From Peteryoungia ipomoeae (GTDB taxonomy: Bacteria; Pseudomonadota; Alphaproteobacteria; Rhizobiales; Rhizobiaceae): a stretch of DNA of 64,000 nucleotides. This document shows positions 52,954 through 62,106 of this stretch, in pieces (within the stretch, counting starts at the first letter, position 1; each line of letters begins with the position of its first letter). Made by a program: the position numbers and the translations under genes. The stretch is from contig NZ_STGV01000008.1 of assembly GCF_004912165.1 (NCBI RefSeq), forward strand, positions 1-64,000, written 5' to 3'. The notes under the pieces were generated by a model. It was not told the DNA's origin. It ran no database searches and saw only the letters and a program-made list of their open reading frames with translations.

Positions 52954-54680
52954 GGCTGGTCGCTCCGTTCTCTGGGGCCAAGCGGATTGGGCACCCGGTG
53001 GCGATAGAGGCTGCGATCGCGAAAGAGCTTGCGCGACAGCAGCGATTCCGTCGAAATTTCGGGCTGGTCATGGGCAAAGAGCGAAAGCCGCGCCTCGTCG
53101 GCATACTGCTCGCCGTAGCCATCGAGCAGCTCGCTGACCATGCTCCAGAACGCGTGCTCCGTGAGCCCATAGGCCGTCTCGATCAACAGCGAGACCTCCG
53201 TGAGGCAGTAGATGAACAGGCAGTCCATCACCAGCTCGCGCAGCTCATTGGCATGGTCGGTCCAGTAATAGGCATCCGACGGCGCCCCCTCATAGACGGG
53301 GTCGATGGCCACAAAATTCGGCAGATCCTGAGGGCGGCGCAGAAGCGCCGGGCAAAATTCGACGCTCTCGTGAAAGTCGCGCAGGATCAGCCGCTCGGGC
53401 CAGCCGTTGCGCAACACGAGGATCATGTTCTGTCCATGCGCTTCCAGTGCGACGCCGTGGTGGACCATCAGATGCCAGACCGGCAGGATAGCCACTTCCA
53501 GCATGCGCTGGAGCCAGGGACGAAGGCCATGCTGTGCGATCCACGGCGCGATGAAGGGCTGGCCATCCGCCTCCAGCATCATCAGCGCATTGAACGGCAC
53601 GGCCTGTTCGCCGGGCCTGATCTTCGGGCTTTCGCGCAGCATCACGCCCAGTTTGCCATCGAGCGCGCCATGCGCGTCGACCCGAATTCCAGCATATTCC
53701 TGCAGCACCTCGACCGGATAGCGGCTGTTGAAATCCTCATCGCCTTCGATCAGTCCGGCTAGCCAGTGGCTAAGATGCGGCGCCGTCACGATCGAATGCG
53801 GCTCCAGCCCCCGCATGGACGACGTGTTGACGATATCGAGCGGCAGTTTCACATGCGCGCGGGTCGGATCGGCATGGTTGACGAGCGTCCTGATCGATTG
53901 CGTCGCGCGGTAGGGATCGCCGTTTTCGCCGAGCGAGGTCACGCGTCCGTCGGCGATCCAGTCGGCCAGAAGCCCGTCCTTCAGATGCCGCCACTGCCAG
54001 GGATGAATCGGCACCAGCGCATGGCTTTCGTGCGACAAACCCTTGCGCTTCATCCGCGACAGCACCCGGGCGGCATGGCCTTCGCCGAGTTCGTCTTGCC
54101 AAAACTGATCGGAATCGCAAGGCAGGGCTTCGCGTACATGCTGTCGTTCGACGGCAAGCCAGTGCAGGCGGAAAGCTCGCCCTGCCTCCGGCCCAAACAG
54201 GGCATTGTCGTCGAGGCTGAAGCCGGTGCGCGACTTGAAACACGGATGGTAGGGATGTGCTTCGGCTAGCGCGCAATCCAAGCGATCGAAGGAGAGGGCA
54301 CGCCGGTCCGAGACGGTCGTGACGATCCCATCCTGATCGAGGAAGCGGATCGTGCTTTTGAGTTCGTCAAGCAAGGTCTTTCGCGACGCCTCGGGTGCGG
54401 GCAAGACATCGATGAGCCTGTTGAGGTCCCCAAGCGTCCAGCCGCGGGTCTCGGGGCAGCGGAGTTCGATGGAGCCGGGTGTGAGGCGTGGCCGGCCGAA
54501 GGGACCCCTTCGAAGCGCCGCGCGGGCCTCGCCAGCGCCAATTTGAAGGTTTGTCGTACCGTCATTCGCGCCGCGACTGTCGCTTAATGCTATTCCTTCA
54601 AAAAGCAGCGCCGAGACGAGTTGCCGAAGGACGCGCTCTTCCGGCTGTGCCGGCAGATCAAGAGGCAAGGGCATCGGCAA
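52950..54680 (-). CDS. asbB: AsbB-like NIS siderophore synthetase
   Basis: This is a 576-residue IucA/IucC-family (NRPS-independent) synthetase. ATP and substrate motifs are YHPCFKSR, ATQSIRTL, KLPLDIVNTSS and EAHGQNM. It would join the second 3,4-dihydroxybenzoyl-spermidine arm to citrate. It overlaps the preceding synthetase gene by 23 bases. Which of the two synthetases acts first is inferred from order and length only. Confidence 0.82.
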   Translation of the reverse strand: MPMPLPLDLPAQPEERVLRQLVSALLFEGIALSDSRGANDGTTNLQIGAGEARAALRRGPFGRPRLTPGSIELRCPETRGWTLGDLNRLIDVLPAPEASRKTLLDELKSTIRFLDQDGIVTTVSDRRALSFDRLDCALAEAHPYHPCFKSRTGFSLDDNALFGPEAGRAFRLHWLAVERQHVREALPCDSDQFWQDELGEGHAARVLSRMKRKGLSHESHALVPIHPWQWRHLKDGLLADWIADGRVTSLGENGDPYRATQSIRTLVNHADPTRAHVKLPLDIVNTSSMRGLEPHSIVTAPHLSHWLAGLIEGDEDFNSRYPVEVLQEYAGIRVDAHGALDGKLGVMLRESPKIRPGEQAVPFNALMMLEADGQPFIAPWIAQHGLRPWLQRMLEVAILPVWHLMVHHGVALEAHGQNMILVLRNGWPERLILRDFHESVEFCPALLRRPQDLPNFVAIDPVYEGAPSDAYYWTDHANELRELVMDCLFIYCLTEVSLLIETAYGLTEHAFWSMVSELLDGYGEQYADEARLSLFAHDQPEISTESLLSRKLFRDRSLYRHRVPNPLGPRERSDQP

Positions 54681-56448
54681 GCCTCGCGGTCTTGATGTGG
54701 GCGGGATGCAGCGGGTTCGGCATTTCGCGATAGAGGGCCATGCCAGTGCCCCCTTCCAGTTCGTCTATGCCGGCGACACGCACGCCGAGATTGGCCTTTG
54801 TGGTGATGGTCCGGTTGTCGAGCAGGTGGCGGACGAGATCGAGCCCGCTGCCGTGCAAGGTCTTCGACAATGTGGTCAAATGGCCGCGCAGCTTGCCCAG
54901 AAGGTGCGCCTCATCGGCCAGGCCTTCGGCATTCATCCGCTGGATCACGGCAAAGACTTGATTGACGACAAGGTAATAACCGAAGCGACGGCGGATCTCG
55001 GTATCGGGATAGAAGAGATCGTTCACGTCGGCGAGATCGGGCAGGAGGTTCGTCAGCCCCTGCCGGTGCCGCTCCGAGAGATAGAAGCCCTGGCTGTCGC
55101 GATAGATCACTTTCGACGGCCAGCCCTGGGCAACATCCACCAGCATGTTCTGCTGATGCGCTTCGAGCGCGATGCCTGTCTCGTCATAGAGGCGGACAAG
55201 GGCCGTCACGGCGCAGTCGAGATAGCGGTCGAACCACTGATGGGCGGCCTCGGTCTTTGCCAGTCCCGCCTCTCCGGCCAGCCGCTCGATGAGCGCCGCA
55301 AGCCGCTGGCGCCGACCGGGAAGGGCCGGTGCCGTCAGCGCCGCAAGGCTGATCACGCCTTCGCCCTTCTCGCCGCGATAGGGGTTTTCCCGCAAGATCA
55401 CCTCGAAGCCGCTTTCGCTCGATCCCGGCAGATCGAGGGTGAGATAGGCGGGATCGCGGAGGAAGCCGAGCTTCGGCAGCCGGGTCTCAAGGTCGAGCAG
55501 GTCGACCAGCTGCGCCATCACCACCCCGGCCTCCAGCTCATGGGCGCGGTTGAGCCTCAGCGAATTGGTGATCTTCACCGGCAGCGAGAATTTCAGCATC
55601 CAGTCGCAGTCGTCAGAGGCGACGGTGCGCACGGAAGATGTCGCGGTGAACTTGACGCCACCGCTGCCGAGCAGGCGTAGCTCGCCCTCAGCCATCAGCG
55701 CCTGGATCTGCGGCTGCAGCAGCAGCGCCTCGGCCTGCAGCGGATGCATCGGCAGGATCATTTCGTTGTCACCGAGTGGGTTCTCATCGAGCAGATCGCC
55801 CGCCATTTCACGAACGATCCCATCAAGATCGCCCGCGACCGAGCGGGCCCGGACCCTCTGCCGCGGTGCGGCGAAATAGGTGAGCGCAAAACGCCCGCCA
55901 CCCTCCGGGGCATAGGTTGCCGACTGCCAGTCGCTCATGCCGGTCAGGCTCTTGGGTGTCGGATGCATCCAGTGGCCGAAGACGAGCGATTGTTCGCTTT
56001 CGATAAAGCCGTTGGGCCGGTTTTCGAGAGCGCGCTCACTCGCCTCTTCGGCCAAGCTCGCAATCCGGGCGCAGCTCTGCAGCGTGCGCAGCATCAGTTC
56101 GAGGCCGGCACCGGGACGGCTCTCGGCCTTGGTTTTTTCGCTGAGATCGTGGACCAGGCACTGGACGGCCCAGAGTGGATCGGTTGTATGCCAGACGCTT
56201 TCGCCGGGATGGCGGCTAAAGATTTGACCAAAGGCCTTTGGTCCGACCTGGCTGTCGGTGGCGACAACTGCCCGCAGATAAAGCCTGGGTGCCGACAGAT
56301 ACCAGTCGAGGCAGTCTCGCTCGCAGCCTTCAAGCGTCATGCAAGTGGTGCAGCCGGGATCGATCTCGCGGATATAGCAATTGGCGAAGCTCTGGAAGGT
56401 TGCAGCCGCGGCAATCGCGTGAGGGTTCGGGGTGTGGGCGCGCTGCAT
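54658..56448 (-). CDS. asbA: AsbA-like NIS siderophore synthetase
   Basis: This is a 596-residue IucA/IucC-family synthetase with HWMHPTPKS, ATSSVRTV, KITNSLR and EAHQQNM. AsbA of Bacillus (about 600 residues) condenses citrate with a spermidine-type amine. It is the first gene of the leftward asbABC(DE)-transporter operon, with GGGGCG before its ATG. The region 56449-56559 upstream should carry its promoter or receive read-through from the receptor gene. Confidence 0.82.
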   Translation of the reverse strand: MQRAHTPNPHAIAAAATFQSFANCYIREIDPGCTTCMTLEGCERDCLDWYLSAPRLYLRAVVATDSQVGPKAFGQIFSRHPGESVWHTTDPLWAVQCLVHDLSEKTKAESRPGAGLELMLRTLQSCARIASLAEEASERALENRPNGFIESEQSLVFGHWMHPTPKSLTGMSDWQSATYAPEGGGRFALTYFAAPRQRVRARSVAGDLDGIVREMAGDLLDENPLGDNEMILPMHPLQAEALLLQPQIQALMAEGELRLLGSGGVKFTATSSVRTVASDDCDWMLKFSLPVKITNSLRLNRAHELEAGVVMAQLVDLLDLETRLPKLGFLRDPAYLTLDLPGSSESGFEVILRENPYRGEKGEGVISLAALTAPALPGRRQRLAALIERLAGEAGLAKTEAAHQWFDRYLDCAVTALVRLYDETGIALEAHQQNMLVDVAQGWPSKVIYRDSQGFYLSERHRQGLTNLLPDLADVNDLFYPDTEIRRRFGYYLVVNQVFAVIQRMNAEGLADEAHLLGKLRGHLTTLSKTLHGSGLDLVRHLLDNRTITTKANLGVRVAGIDELEGGTGMALYREMPNPLHPAHIKTARLADALAS

Positions 56449-56559
56449 CAGGACGACGCCCCGCTATGCCGAAATACTGGTCCACGAAGACTGCAGCGGA
56501 TAGCCCGCTTGGTATCCATGTCGCTCATCGAGGTGTTCCTCGTCACTCGATACACGTGA

Positions 56560-56587
56560 GCGCTGCGCCAGTCTCCTGGCGCAGCGC
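56560..56587 (-). terminator. Hairpin between the receptor and asbA
   Basis: GCGCTGCGCCAG at 56560-56571 pairs perfectly with CTGGCGCAGCGC at 56576-56587 (12 base pairs, TCTC loop), just after the receptor stop codon. There is no T-run in the leftward direction, so it may only reduce read-through into asbA. Confidence 0.6.
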
Positions 56588-56599
56588 AGTCTCTCAGGG

Positions 56600-58915
56600 T
56601 CAGAAGGTTGCCTTGACTGAAACCAGGAAGGTGCGGCCCTGCTCATAGAGGGGGGTTACATCCGCTTCGAACTCCTGGCCGTAAGTGGCGCGGCTCGCAT
56701 AGGTCTCGTTGAAGAGGTTCTGAACTTCCGCGCGGAACGTCATATGAGAGAGCTGCTCCGGCTTCCACTCGGTGTAAATGTTGACCACTTCATATGACTT
56801 GTAGGTGGTGTCGCCCGACTCGTATTTCGGTGCAAATTCCATATCACCGCCGATGGTCAGGCCCCATTCCGTGAATGTGTGAGCCGCGGAGAGGGTGATG
56901 ATATCGCCCACGGGTGTCGCCAAGTAGTTTCCAGTATCAGAGTTCACTGGCTGCCCGTCGACTTCGCCGGTGATGTGCGCGTACTTCACCTTGATGAAGC
57001 CATCGACCCAGTCGTAGCCGACACCGAGTTCGTATCCTTCGGAGACGACGTCGTAGTTGAGGTTTGGATAGACAACGCCGGGGAGGCTGCCTGTGTATTT
57101 GGCCACACGAGCATTCTGGATGCTGCTGCGGAAGATGCTTGCTTCGGCTGTGTAGCCGCTATGGTGAAGCTCCAGACCCGCCATCACGTTGTTGGCCGTG
57201 GTCACGTCCGGTCCAGAAGCCGTATAATCCCAATTGGGATCCATGATAAAGCTCTCGGCAAGCGGAATGCCCGCCCAGACATGCGACGCGCCTGCTTTGG
57301 CGGTGAGGAAGCTCGTCAGATCGTATTCGACCGCAGCATTGCCGCTGATGCCCGCGTGATCCCATTCTTCGCCATTCACACCTTCAAACCACTGCTTGTC
57401 GACGCGACCGCCAAAAGAGATGCGGGTGTGATCGAAAGGTTCGAGCCTTGCCTGGCTATAGATGCCGATATTGGTCGCCTTCTCAGTTCCGTCATCCATC
57501 AGTGCGGGAACAGTGGTAACGCTATCGAGTTCGATCTGGTCGCGATAGAAATCGATACCGGCGACGATATTGCCGTTATCGAGTGCGAATTTGTTTTCGA
57601 ACTTCCCGTTCAGACTCTGGCTTTCACCAATCGTCGGGTAGCTGGTCGGCCAGCCAGGTGTCGGTCTCGGATAGGCCATGGTGTCAACCAGGCTGGTGCT
57701 GTAGGCGAGCCGCACAGTCGGGTCCCACCAGCCCTCTGGTGTCGTGTCCGAATAGGTGAAGACCGTATTCTGGCGCTCCAGAAGATAGTTTCGGGTGGCG
57801 GGCTGCCATGGCCGCCCTTGGAAGATGCCGTTGGCACGAAATGGCCGTTCCGCATCATCACGCACGCGCTCATGGCTCAACTCAAAACGGTCACCCGATT
57901 CTGCTTCGTAGGCGACTTTGCCCAGGCCGCTGAGAAGATTGGTCTCGGTGCCCAAGACCTCTTCGCCATTGCCGGCTTCGAAGTTTCCGCCCTTGCCGTA
58001 GTTCACAAAACCGAGAAACTCGAAACCGTCCTGCATGGCCCAGCCGCCAAGGCCGGTGGTGAAGGTCTGGCTGTTTGAATTGTAGGTTTCGGAAACCATG
58101 CCGCCGAAGCCGTCTTCGGTCAGCATGTCCTTTACATCCTTGGTCTCGTAGGCAATGGAGCCCGCGAGTGCGCCGGGGCCTGCATCGGCGGGGGCAATCC
58201 CTGCATCGACGTTGACGGCTTTAAGCAGGGAGGGGTCGATCAGGTTCGTGGCGTTGTGGTGGAAGACCCGGTTGTTCTGGCGGCTGCCGTCGATCGTGAC
58301 AGCGAGCGTCGTTTCTTCAAGGCCGTTGACATAGACCTTTTGCGAGGTCGGGATTGAACTGCCGACGCTGACACCGGCCTCATCACGGAATACGTCTGCA
58401 ACGCTGGACGGGTTGCGTGCGGCCAGCTCCTCTGCACCGATATTGACCGAGGCCACGCTGGTCGCATCCCCCTGGCCGGTTACCGTGATTTCACCCAGCA
58501 TTGTCGAAGCATCGGCGGCTGGCACGGCGCCGGTTGCGGCAGACGGCTGATCACCAACCACCACGACACCATTGCTGATGCGATAGGAGAGGCCGGTTCC
58601 GCCAAGAAGCCGAGAGAGAGCCGCCTCTGTGGTCAGGGTGCCAGATACGGCAGCAGAACTTGCGCCGCGAGCAGCGGCGGCCGGCAGCGAAACCTGCAGG
58701 CCCGCCTGGCGCCCGAAGGCTCTCAAGGCACTTGAGAGCGGCTGTGCGGGAATGTCAAAGCTGTGGGTGGCGGAAACCGCGCTGGCAGATTGCGCCAGGG
58801 CCGGCAGGCTGGAAGGGCCCGCAAACAAAACCAAGGCGCAGGCGGTCGTGGTCAGCAGGCGGCGCGATGCTGCCCCGATCAAGGCGCGATGCGTGGAAGA
58901 TGTCTTAACTGTCAT
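56600..58915 (-). CDS. TonB-dependent siderophore transducer with STN domain
   Basis: This is a 771-residue outer-membrane receptor. After a signal peptide (about residues 1-42) comes a secretin/TonB short N-terminal domain (about 50-120, SFDIPAQPLSSALRAFG), the part that talks to FecR. The plug follows near residue 145, then a beta barrel ending in phenylalanine (VSVKATF). I start at the ATG at 58915 with GGGGAC before it. It likely both imports and senses the ferric siderophore made by the neighbouring asb genes. Confidence 0.92.
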   Translation of the reverse strand: MTVKTSSTHRALIGAASRRLLTTTACALVLFAGPSSLPALAQSASAVSATHSFDIPAQPLSSALRAFGRQAGLQVSLPAAAARGASSAAVSGTLTTEAALSRLLGGTGLSYRISNGVVVVGDQPSAATGAVPAADASTMLGEITVTGQGDATSVASVNIGAEELAARNPSSVADVFRDEAGVSVGSSIPTSQKVYVNGLEETTLAVTIDGSRQNNRVFHHNATNLIDPSLLKAVNVDAGIAPADAGPGALAGSIAYETKDVKDMLTEDGFGGMVSETYNSNSQTFTTGLGGWAMQDGFEFLGFVNYGKGGNFEAGNGEEVLGTETNLLSGLGKVAYEAESGDRFELSHERVRDDAERPFRANGIFQGRPWQPATRNYLLERQNTVFTYSDTTPEGWWDPTVRLAYSTSLVDTMAYPRPTPGWPTSYPTIGESQSLNGKFENKFALDNGNIVAGIDFYRDQIELDSVTTVPALMDDGTEKATNIGIYSQARLEPFDHTRISFGGRVDKQWFEGVNGEEWDHAGISGNAAVEYDLTSFLTAKAGASHVWAGIPLAESFIMDPNWDYTASGPDVTTANNVMAGLELHHSGYTAEASIFRSSIQNARVAKYTGSLPGVVYPNLNYDVVSEGYELGVGYDWVDGFIKVKYAHITGEVDGQPVNSDTGNYLATPVGDIITLSAAHTFTEWGLTIGGDMEFAPKYESGDTTYKSYEVVNIYTEWKPEQLSHMTFRAEVQNLFNETYASRATYGQEFEADVTPLYEQGRTFLVSVKATF

Positions 58916-58963
58916 ACTCGTCCCCAAAACAGAAACGGCCTCAGGCCGTGTTCGGGGTTAAAT

Positions 58964-58990
58964 ACGAGTGATAGAGGCAAGTTTTTCACG
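58964..58990 (-). promoter_or_regulatory. Candidate FecI promoter of the receptor gene
   Basis: Read leftward, CGTGAAAAA (58990-58982), 15 bases, then CGT (58966-58964). The same elements with the same spacing lie upstream of fecR at 60091-60117. The CGT is 48 bases before the receptor ATG. Confidence 0.68.
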
Positions 58991-59052
58991 GGCCATCGAA
59001 ATTTTTGCGTCAAAGGCCGGGAAATTGTTCTAATCTATTGATATAACGGTAT

Positions 59053-60024
59053 TTATTTACGAGAAATGATACGGAGGTAGGGTGATATGGTCTGGACGTG
59101 CAAGCCGAACGGCGAGACCACAGCTGCCAGCGCCTGGTCCGGATTTTGAAGATCATAGAGCCCCGTTACCCGCAGCGACGCCAGATCCTCCGGCAGCCTG
59201 ATCCAGGCTGGATGCTGACGCTCGATCAGGGCAACGACATCCCCGAGTGTCTCATCGCTCACGGAAAGCTTGCCCTCACGCCACAAGGCGATTTCGCCGG
59301 GATCGATACGACCGTGTTTGACCTCTCCGCTTCCCTTGGCGACCGTGACGACGTCGCCGGGTGAAAGGGGGATGGCGTCTTCTGCTCTCCCTGGTGTGAG
59401 GGAAATTGAGCCAGACGCCAATTCCACCCGCGTTCCCTCTTGCGTTTCCCGTACACCGAATGCTGTACCGAGCACGCGCACGGAAGCATTGCTTGCCTCG
59501 ACGGTGAAGGGTCGTTGCGGATCGCGCGTCACCTCGAAATAGGCTTCCCCCGAAAGAAGTTTGATCCTGCGTAAGGCGGGATCAAAGCCTTCGGCAATGG
59601 CGGTTTCTGGTGCGAGTGTGACGCGCGATCCGTCGGCAAGCGTCACGACTTCCGTTTCACCGGCGCTCGTGCGGAAATCCGCTTCGAGTCGCATGCGCAG
59701 GGCGGGTCCAAAAATTACCGCCGCGAGGCCAGCGATCAGCAGGGTGGCCGTCGCGACGTAAGGCCGGCGGCGCGGTGTTCGCCGCGCGTTCCCTTCTGGC
59801 TGAACAAGCCTTGCCTTGATGAGCGGCGGCTGTTCGCCGAGCGCCGCCCAGGTGCGACAGATCCGGGTCCAGGCCGCAACATGCATATCCGATCTTTGCA
59901 TCCAGGCCTGCCATTGCCGGTCAACCTCAGCATCCTGCGGCGTCTCGTTCATCCGCATGAGCCAGTCCATTGCTTCTTCGAGAAGCAATTCCCGCATTTG
60001 ATCTGGATGCTGTTCGGTCGTCAA
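59053..60024 (-). CDS. fecR: FecR anti-sigma/regulator
   Basis: This is a 323-residue inner-membrane regulator. A cytoplasmic N-terminal domain (about 1-85, DWLMRMNETPQDAEVDRQWQ) is followed by one membrane helix (about 92-108) and a periplasmic FecR domain (about 120-215), then an STN-contact region. It relays the receptor signal to FecI. It lies between fecI and the receptor, with a FecI-like promoter of its own. Confidence 0.9.
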   Translation of the reverse strand: MTTEQHPDQMRELLLEEAMDWLMRMNETPQDAEVDRQWQAWMQRSDMHVAAWTRICRTWAALGEQPPLIKARLVQPEGNARRTPRRRPYVATATLLIAGLAAVIFGPALRMRLEADFRTSAGETEVVTLADGSRVTLAPETAIAEGFDPALRRIKLLSGEAYFEVTRDPQRPFTVEASNASVRVLGTAFGVRETQEGTRVELASGSISLTPGRAEDAIPLSPGDVVTVAKGSGEVKHGRIDPGEIALWREGKLSVSDETLGDVVALIERQHPAWIRLPEDLASLRVTGLYDLQNPDQALAAVVSPFGLHVQTISPYLRIISRK

Positions 60025-60090
60025 AGCTGGGTTGTCCCTGGTTATTTTCGTCGCATGCGGGCAGGGCGCTCGGGCACCGTCCTACTATAG

Positions 60091-60117
60091 ACGATCAGCG
60101 CGGTAAGATTTTTCACG
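60091..60117 (-). promoter_or_regulatory. Candidate FecI promoter of fecR
   Basis: Read leftward, CGTGAAAAA (60117-60109), 15 bases, then CGT (60093-60091), followed by CTATAG. It is 66 bases before the fecR ATG and matches the element upstream of the receptor. Confidence 0.65.
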
Positions 60118-60131
60118 GGGAGCCAAGGATT

Positions 60132-60647
60132 TCAATGGGCAGCCTGATCGAGGGATAGGGCGATCTTTACCATGCCTGATTTGATCAGCCGATGGGCCGT
60201 CGCCACGGAGATATTCAATTCGGTGGCGATTGACTCCAAGGTCCAGCCCTCGATGCGGTAGAGTTGGATCGCGCGTCGCGCGTCTTGCGGCAGCGTCTCG
60301 AGCGCTTTTGAGGCCACGCGGACCTGATCACAGAACAGCACGGCCTCCTCCGGCGTACCGGTGTCCTGCGGGACAACCCAGAACGGTGGGTCGACATCGC
60401 GACCCCGGGTTTCAACCCTTCGGCGCTTTAGCTGGTCGAAGGCAAGGTTGCGCACGATGCTGTAGTAATAGGCCAAACGCTGACGTGGCGCATACTCATC
60501 GGTATCCGCTGGCTTCAGGCGTAAAAATGCATCCTGCACGATATCTTCCGCCAGGTCTCGCGATCCGATCAGCCGTGCGGCGTAATCGACGAGGGCCGGT
60601 CTGTGCTCAAGGAAAAATGCGACCTGACGCGGTGGTTGTGCGCTCAT
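60132..60647 (-). CDS. fecI: FecI-type ECF sigma factor
   Basis: This is a 171-residue iron-starvation ECF sigma factor with region 2 (about residues 20-90, RDLAEDIVQDAFLRL) and region 4 (about 110-165, LESIATELNISVATAHRLI). The ATG at 60647 (MSAQPPRQ) is chosen because a longer frame adds 41 unlikely residues. With FecR and the STN receptor it forms a cell-surface signalling system that should switch on siderophore uptake when the ferric complex is present. Confidence 0.92.
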   Translation of the reverse strand: MSAQPPRQVAFFLEHRPALVDYAARLIGSRDLAEDIVQDAFLRLKPADTDEYAPRQRLAYYYSIVRNLAFDQLKRRRVETRGRDVDPPFWVVPQDTGTPEEAVLFCDQVRVASKALETLPQDARRAIQLYRIEGWTLESIATELNISVATAHRLIKSGMVKIALSLDQAAH

Positions 60648-60799
60648 GCTCCGAATGCAGAATAAAAGTGGAATGAAAAACTCTTGTTTCTTTATCGCGC
60701 TCGGATCTGGAAAGCAAATGAAGTCTTCTCTCGTGGCGCGGCGAATGCTCCTGCCGCACGTGTGAGGCATGCGCTGTCGAGATCAGAACTCACGAAGTG

Positions 60800-60823
60800 C
60801 AGGCGGCATGAAACTGCCGCCTG
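60800..60823. terminator. Hairpin downstream of the anti-sigma gene
   Basis: CAGGCGGCA at 60800-60808 pairs with TGCCGCCTG at 60815-60823, 6-base loop, between the anti-sigma stop and fecI. There is no T-run, so this is only a candidate terminator. Confidence 0.5.
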
Positions 60824-60847
60824 ACCAGGCCCTCAGGGCGGTTGAAA

Positions 60848-61558
60848 TCAGAGCGGCAGCTTTGCCAGGCCCTTTGCCAAGATCGGTCCCGTCGGTCGGC
60901 CCGTGGGCGAACCGCCGGCGGGTTCCAGAGTGATTTCATAGAGTTGGTCGCCACGCGGACTTGGCAAAGAGGGGCCATCCAAAGTCGTGGAGCGGGCCTG
61001 CTCGATGAGGCCGAGCGAAACCGGGCCGGTCTCTTTCGACGGCAGGGTCCAGACCTGGATTGTCTTGTCAGGGGCGACATCGTAATCGGCCAGCATTCTG
61101 ACCATGGCACGTTGGTTGCCGAAGTCTTCCACCACGGCCTGGACCTCTCCGGACTCATTGACGAGGACCGCAATCACCAGAGGCTCCTGCGTGCGCAGCA
61201 GGCTGAAGCCAAGGCTGACTGCGAGCAGGAGGCTTGCCGCCATCGCGGCAAGCGCAATCGGCTTCCAGCGTCGAGCCGACTTGTTGTCGTTCGCCGGGGA
61301 GGGAGCAGCCGAGGCAGATGCCATGCCGGATTGCGGCGGAAGGGCCGCCTCGATCCGTTGCCAGAGCGCTTCATTCGTGGGCAGTGGTGGCGCCAGCTCG
61401 TCCAGCGGCAGGAAGCGTTCGCGGCTGGCGGCAACCGCGGCCCTCAGCTCGGGGTCGCGTTCCGCCTCAAGCTCGACTTTCGCCGCCTCCGTGGCATCCA
61501 GCAGGCCAATGACATATTCGTCGGCGATCATCGGAATTTCATCACGGGAATAGCTCAT
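60848..61558 (-). CDS. RskA-type anti-sigma factor
   Basis: This is a 236-residue protein with a cytoplasmic zinc-less anti-sigma domain at the N-terminus (IADEYVIGLLDATEA, about residues 10-75), one membrane helix (about 97-118) and a periplasmic RskA domain. The ATG at 61558 overlaps the sigma-factor stop (ATGA). It should hold the upstream ECF sigma inactive at the membrane. Confidence 0.88.
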   Translation of the reverse strand: MSYSRDEIPMIADEYVIGLLDATEAAKVELEAERDPELRAAVAASRERFLPLDELAPPLPTNEALWQRIEAALPPQSGMASASAAPSPANDNKSARRWKPIALAAMAASLLLAVSLGFSLLRTQEPLVIAVLVNESGEVQAVVEDFGNQRAMVRMLADYDVAPDKTIQVWTLPSKETGPVSLGLIEQARSTTLDGPSLPSPRGDQLYEITLEPAGGSPTGRPTGPILAKGLAKLPL

Positions 61559-62106
61559 GCCATGCACTCCCTGAGCGCCATCAGGCCGCGCCTTATCCAG
61601 GATTTCGCGGTTCCAAGCGGAAGCTGAAGCTTCCCGGCGATTTCACCATGCGAATAGCCGCCGACATAGGCCATGAGAATGCCGTTGCGCTTTCTTTCTT
61701 CCAGGGCGCCCAGGCATTCATAGAGTCGCGTATTGCGATCGAGCCTTTGCCAGGCAATCATGATCTCCTCCGTCTCTTCGCTTTCCCTGAAGCTCTCGAT
61801 TTCCTCCATGCTGTGCTCGCGCTTGCCGTCGCGGATAAGGTTCAGCGCGCGATTGCGGACAATTGCATAGATCCAGCCGCGGGCCGAGCCTCTGTCTGGC
61901 TGATATTGATGCGCATGGGTCCAGATGCGAATAAAGCTTTCCTGCACGACCTCCTCGGCCAAATCCCGCCGCCGGACAATGCGCTGGGCAATCGACACTA
62001 GCCGTCCTGATTCCTGATCGAAGATCCGGCGCAGGGCCATGCGGTCGCCGCTGGCGCAGCCTGACAAGGCCTGACCAAGATCATCCGATTGAGCGGTTAT
62101 GAGCAT
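61555..62106 (-). CDS. ECF sigma factor (SigK-like group)
   Basis: This is a 183-residue ECF sigma factor. Region 2 is about residues 20-85 (RDLAEEVVQESFIRIW) and region 4 about 120-178 (GYSHGEIAGKLQLPLGTAKSWI). I use the ATG at 62106 with AGGGGAG ten bases upstream. An in-frame ATG at 62148 would add 14 residues and cannot be excluded. It is paired with the RskA-type anti-sigma gene and divergent from the DUF4394 gene, a likely target. Confidence 0.88.
   Translation of the reverse strand: MLITAQSDDLGQALSGCASGDRMALRRIFDQESGRLVSIAQRIVRRRDLAEEVVQESFIRIWTHAHQYQPDRGSARGWIYAIVRNRALNLIRDGKREHSMEEIESFRESEETEEIMIAWQRLDRNTRLYECLGALEERKRNGILMAYVGGYSHGEIAGKLQLPLGTAKSWIRRGLMALRECMA

Noticed and set aside
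54697-55680. A 327-codon open frame antisense to asbA
   Set aside because: It overlaps a recognised IucA/IucC enzyme completely and shows no family signature.
56879-58078. A 399-codon open frame antisense to the TonB-dependent receptor
   Set aside because: Shadow of the beta-barrel coding region.
60648-60847. Iron box (RirA, Irr or Fur type) upstream of fecI
   Set aside because: AT-rich stretches are present, but none fits TGA-N9-TCA or an Irr/Fur palindrome well enough to report.
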